From positions 2,501-66,500 of the forward strand of contig CAUYUJ010019285.1 in assembly GCA_963575745.1 (NCBI GenBank): a DNA stretch of 64,000 bases, given 5' to 3'. A program made the position numbers and the translations under genes. The notes under the pieces are model-generated. The model ran no database searches and was not told where the DNA came from. It was given only the letters and a program-made list of their open reading frames with translations. This stretch comes from Prorocentrum cordatum (lineage: Eukaryota > Sar > Dinophyceae > Prorocentrales > Prorocentraceae). Of this stretch, positions 62,801-64,000 are shown piece by piece. The first letter of the stretch is position 1; every line of letters starts with the position of its first letter.

Positions 62801-63203
62801 TCTCTAAGGCAAGCTTCCAAGTCTCTGCAACCGCACCAGTAGGAGGAGCCTCTGGAAACCACTGTAAGGTAGGGCCTCCCTTGAAGTTCGGACGGTTGCG
62901 AATGCCCTGCTTGATGTCGGCCAAGTCACACGGCCCGATGCGATCATCATCACGGCCCATGTCACGGGCTCGGACTGGAAGTTCATGGAGCGCCATCGCC
63001 GTGCCATTGCACAGCGAACAGATACTCCCCGCTCGGACTTGGTTATCACGTTCTGAGTCGAAGCATGGGAGGCCTGTCTGCGGGTCGTTGGCGGTCATGA
63101 TGGGCGCAGGTGGCTTGGGCGCGAGACGGCGCACAGTGGAGAACAGGCGCCGTAGGTTATTCTCGCCCGCCGAGCGTTCGGCAAATGCTGCAAGATGTGC
63201 CAT
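59895..63203 (-). CDS. LINE reverse transcriptase with C-terminal zinc fingers
   Basis: The credible part is residues 1 to about 775 (63203 down to about 60880); after that the frame is Gly/Arg-rich and overlaps a better ORF on the same strand. RT motifs: CKPKGDGKSAMNDYRTISLI (166-185), FGATPGRGTRGAI (213-225), motif A LTDLEKAFDIV (Asp260), motif B QRGVRQGGVESPGLF (316-330) and motif C LKFLGDLLTF, where F-x-D-D reads F-L-G-D (Gly387, Asp388). PTVKYLGVRMAASGSYQTEI (464-483) is the usual post-catalytic LGV motif. Two zinc fingers follow: C704/C707/H720/H725 and C746/C749/H762/C768. The endonuclease lies just upstream in another frame. Confidence 0.8.
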   Translation of the reverse strand: MAHLAAFAERSAGENNLRRLFSTVRRLAPKPPAPIMTANDPQTGLPCFDSERDNQVRAGSICSLCNGTAMALHELPVRARDMGRDDDRIGPCDLADIKQGIRNRPNFKGGPTLQWFPEAPPTGAVAETWKLALENVSPPLLQIFQCSQALGSAPQRFKGGETAHLCKPKGDGKSAMNDYRTISLINHIGKVFARVTALDAMRDISHRISPTQFGATPGRGTRGAISVAMEVITRHQHAHRVRVRGRATDPPPMLLVILTDLEKAFDIVARLSIWDSLESLQLRPDARETLEELHDGMCCLYRDVRARLPCSRIHVQRGVRQGGVESPGLFVAAYDKLVAEVAERQRENEFPGIFVYFDPSLEKIRTSDPLLNDSCECLDVTHLKFLGDLLTFGEVNHFDEASQLLDLVNGEISFGGMKVNANKTELLLIPSGTGSKRRQKSINSHSTGIVTWQDDEALAVHPQPTVKYLGVRMAASGSYQTEITHRLQSANQAHSRLLRRAFKGGFSPKMKIRLWKALVRSVGLYALEVAVMSKRELLRLESWQVRKLRGLLHSPAHINKLTNREIRRTARVPTVESTLQHRRLKWWRRVLWPVFRGPTPGLHDAALAVRAVIFGRFSFEPPGPREPRGLLALLKGDLRQLWNAVEAREQLEARRLFLLHGDLPDLAEPWLRWLASCEQRCFRRVLTFGEVAAGEPVAVVWIQCDVCGQNCNGEKGLANHKHAAHNTYANPTANFLSDVDPQQKRCSHCAKQFTRKDTLIRHVKLGRCPVLAGVHAQADSQLELAASPPVPASHVPADRGGAGGSQPGARGGPELGGQGRGQRHRGPAGQGTRQARPPAQGPRSSRSPRRQLRDGSQAAVRSGERARAGHHDMRGRGSQGQGEGERAGQPVLGQPAGQAARRAGPRRGLSHHGGGAPQAAAGGGGRVARGRTRGSAGSAGGAAADGQAGTEHRGEVRGHSLLSDPGQPQRGRQQRGGRDQVDLRGESLPRVQGSAQHAADQRSLGRRGYRSPVRHRDEVQGSQAGRDPGVPIGQWLRQRRQEEPETQVRTGAARPVEAREPCLALSPRPPPTTVTSRPLSRPSVGQRALTSFFRLQPRGPAQ
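60059..60919 (-). CDS. 286-residue ORF overlapping the LINE zinc-finger end
   Basis: Its ATG lies inside the codons of the last zinc finger of the RT frame, in another phase. Composition is natural: helical blocks (LKQIHNLSLQHLLLFLPVMF; DALARAAVFRIMEAVLLKRQ; RIQASRNEGDSNEEGETRWI) and a basic tail GGKKNQKRK that could serve nucleic-acid binding or nuclear import. I do not recognise a named domain. It loosely resembles proteins found in ORF1 position in other dinoflagellate LINEs, so it may be the first ORF of a further copy lying head-to-tail. That is inference. Confidence 0.5.
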   Translation of the reverse strand: MSNLAVAPSSLAFMLKQIHNLSLQHLLLFLPVMFQPIAEVQVAASQERAAAPNSEDKGEGNDIVGPLAKALARLALQHKDLARAGHRDDNFVMVLKPQCALANALEQAITTCEDEGRKAKEKASEQGSPFLGNPLGKRPDALARAAVFRIMEAVLLKRQQVAEAVSQGAEPEAAQAALEVLLQMGKLAQNTEAKFVATRCFRIQASRNEGDSNEEGETRWIFAVNHYPGFKAALNTLRTNGALAAAGIVLQFDIATRSKAAKLVETLAFRSGSGSASGGKKNQKRK

Positions 63204-64000
63204 ACGCTGCCGCTTCTCACTCCTGATGGCCTTGGTGCAGATCTTGGACGCCTCTAGGAACTTCTGGTGGAAGAAAAAGGGTCAGCCATCTCGAGCCCGA
63301 AGTGAGAGCGGCCAGTTGATACTGCCAATGATGCTTCATCTCGATGAGTCGCATAGTGGCCTCCGAGAAGACTGGCCCCGTAGAAGCACCCCGCGGCTGT
63401 GGCATGTCGATGTAGTCCTGGGAGGCGGCCTCAACGATGACGCCCTCCATCGCGTTGAAGTACTCGGAGGGGTCGGCAAAGCGTTTGCCACTGCCGCAGA
63501 CGTCAATCCAATCCTCATGCAAGCTCATCGCCTCGATGCCCTCCTGGAGCTTGGTGCGGAAAAGATGCACGCGATCAGGGATGAGATGGCTGCGCTCGAA
63601 GTCCCCCTCTGCCAATTGGACTGCGCGCAGGTCTTGGATGAGAAGTTCACGGCGCCAGCGGGGTCGCGCAGATGGTTCAGAGGACTCCAAGCGGGCCCCG
63701 ATGAACAATTTCGTCTGTAGTGTGCGGTGGTCCCGATATCCTCCGAGGTTGACTGGAAGGTCGAAGCGAGGGCGGGAAGCGTGGCCGCATCCACCTTGGC
63801 GTCGGACAAGAACATTGTCGATGGTGGTCCAGGCTCCTGCGGGGCTCCTCCATGTGCCATTGCGGCGGCCTTTCTTCCCGAACGCATTGAGTGCCGCCAG
63901 CCCGAAATCCTCTAAGATGTCCATCAGAGCGCGCCCGTTGTTGTTGATGGGAGGACCATGCCCACGAACGCCAGCGTGGCCCACCAGAGGAAGGTGGGGA
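60860..64000 (-). mobile_element. LINE-type retrotransposon, 5' end beyond the window
   Basis: Endonuclease (63217-63984), RT and zinc fingers (63203 to about 60880) lie in order on the minus strand, in two frames. Without its catalytic Asp pair and with a frameshift it would not be autonomous. It continues past the right edge. Confidence 0.75.
63217..63984 (-). CDS. LINE endonuclease domain, C-terminal part
   Basis: This 255-residue frame has the end of an APE-type endonuclease that nicks the target site: NNNGRALMDILEDFGLAALN (14-33), TWRSPAGAWTTIDNVLV (44-60) and GGYRDHRTL (81-89), where the usual S-D-H reads R-D-H (Asp85, His86 kept). The catalytic N-terminus lies beyond 64000. Residues after about 245 are out of frame; the sequence continues into RT through a shift at an A5 run (63274-63278), upstream of the RT Met. 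Confidence 0.7.
   Translation of the reverse strand: MGHAGVRGHGPPINNNGRALMDILEDFGLAALNAFGKKGRRNGTWRSPAGAWTTIDNVLVRRQGGCGHASRPRFDLPVNLGGYRDHRTLQTKLFIGARLESSEPSARPRWRRELLIQDLRAVQLAEGDFERSHLIPDRVHLFRTKLQEGIEAMSLHEDWIDVCGSGKRFADPSEYFNAMEGVIVEAASQDYIDMPQPRGASTGPVFSEATMRLIEMKHHWQYQLAALTSGSRWLTLFLPPEVPRGVQDLHQGHQE

Overview
This window looks like nuclear DNA of a dinoflagellate; I cannot name the genus. Four things support that. A near-exact copy of the dinoflagellate spliced leader lies at 46459-46478. The retroelement proteins are of kinds I associate with dinoflagellates: a DIRS-like element with a tyrosine recombinase, and LINEs with C-terminal zinc knuckles. There are degenerate pentatricopeptide (PPR) repeats of the 'SYNAGISACEKG' style. 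The DNA is G+C-rich and packed with microsatellites and small foldback repeats. There are no bacterial-style operons, ribosome-binding sites, tRNA genes, rRNA genes or CRISPR arrays that I can see.

Layout. 0-17.2 kb is almost purely repeat DNA: foldback (inverted-repeat) families FB1 to FB7, microsatellites and one PPR exon-like scrap at 7.0 kb. 17.2-20.7 kb (minus) holds the 3' half of a decayed LINE (reverse transcriptase, RNase H, two zinc knuckles), capped by a D-M-D composite repeat. 20.8-26.0 kb (minus) is a DIRS-like retroelement with gag, RT-RNase H and tyrosine recombinase ORFs; all catalytic residues that I can place are present, but there are several frameshifts. 27.4-32.9 kb holds satellites, the 5' half of a LINE of the same kind on the plus strand, another copy of M, and a ~90-bp tandem array that splits a foldback element. 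33-45 kb is mostly simple-sequence and G+C-rich DNA with one possible membrane-anchored protein (36.5-37.2 kb, minus) and a LINE-like scrap (38.8-39.3 kb). 45.0-46.5 kb (minus) carries the best cellular gene: an intronless O-fucosyltransferase-like protein with a relict spliced leader just upstream, so probably a retrogene. 47.5-50.2 kb is simple repeats. 51.7-58.6 kb contains exon-like islands on the minus strand, six-copy element IE1 (four copies here, two near 10 kb) and a decayed PPR gene on the plus strand. 60-64 kb (minus) is a second LINE (endonuclease, RT, two zinc fingers) that runs off the right edge, plus an overlapping 286-residue ORF.

How the parts relate. Most recognisable protein-coding sequence belongs to retroelements, and most of the rest is non-autonomous foldback DNA. 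The two LINE halves at 17.2-19.9 and 29.0-29.9 kb face each other across an inverted repeat (M). One inversion through M would put them back in series, so an inversion that also flipped the DIRS element is the simplest history. The fucosyltransferase-like retrogene, the LINEs and the DIRS element together show that reverse transcription has been a main shaper of this locus.
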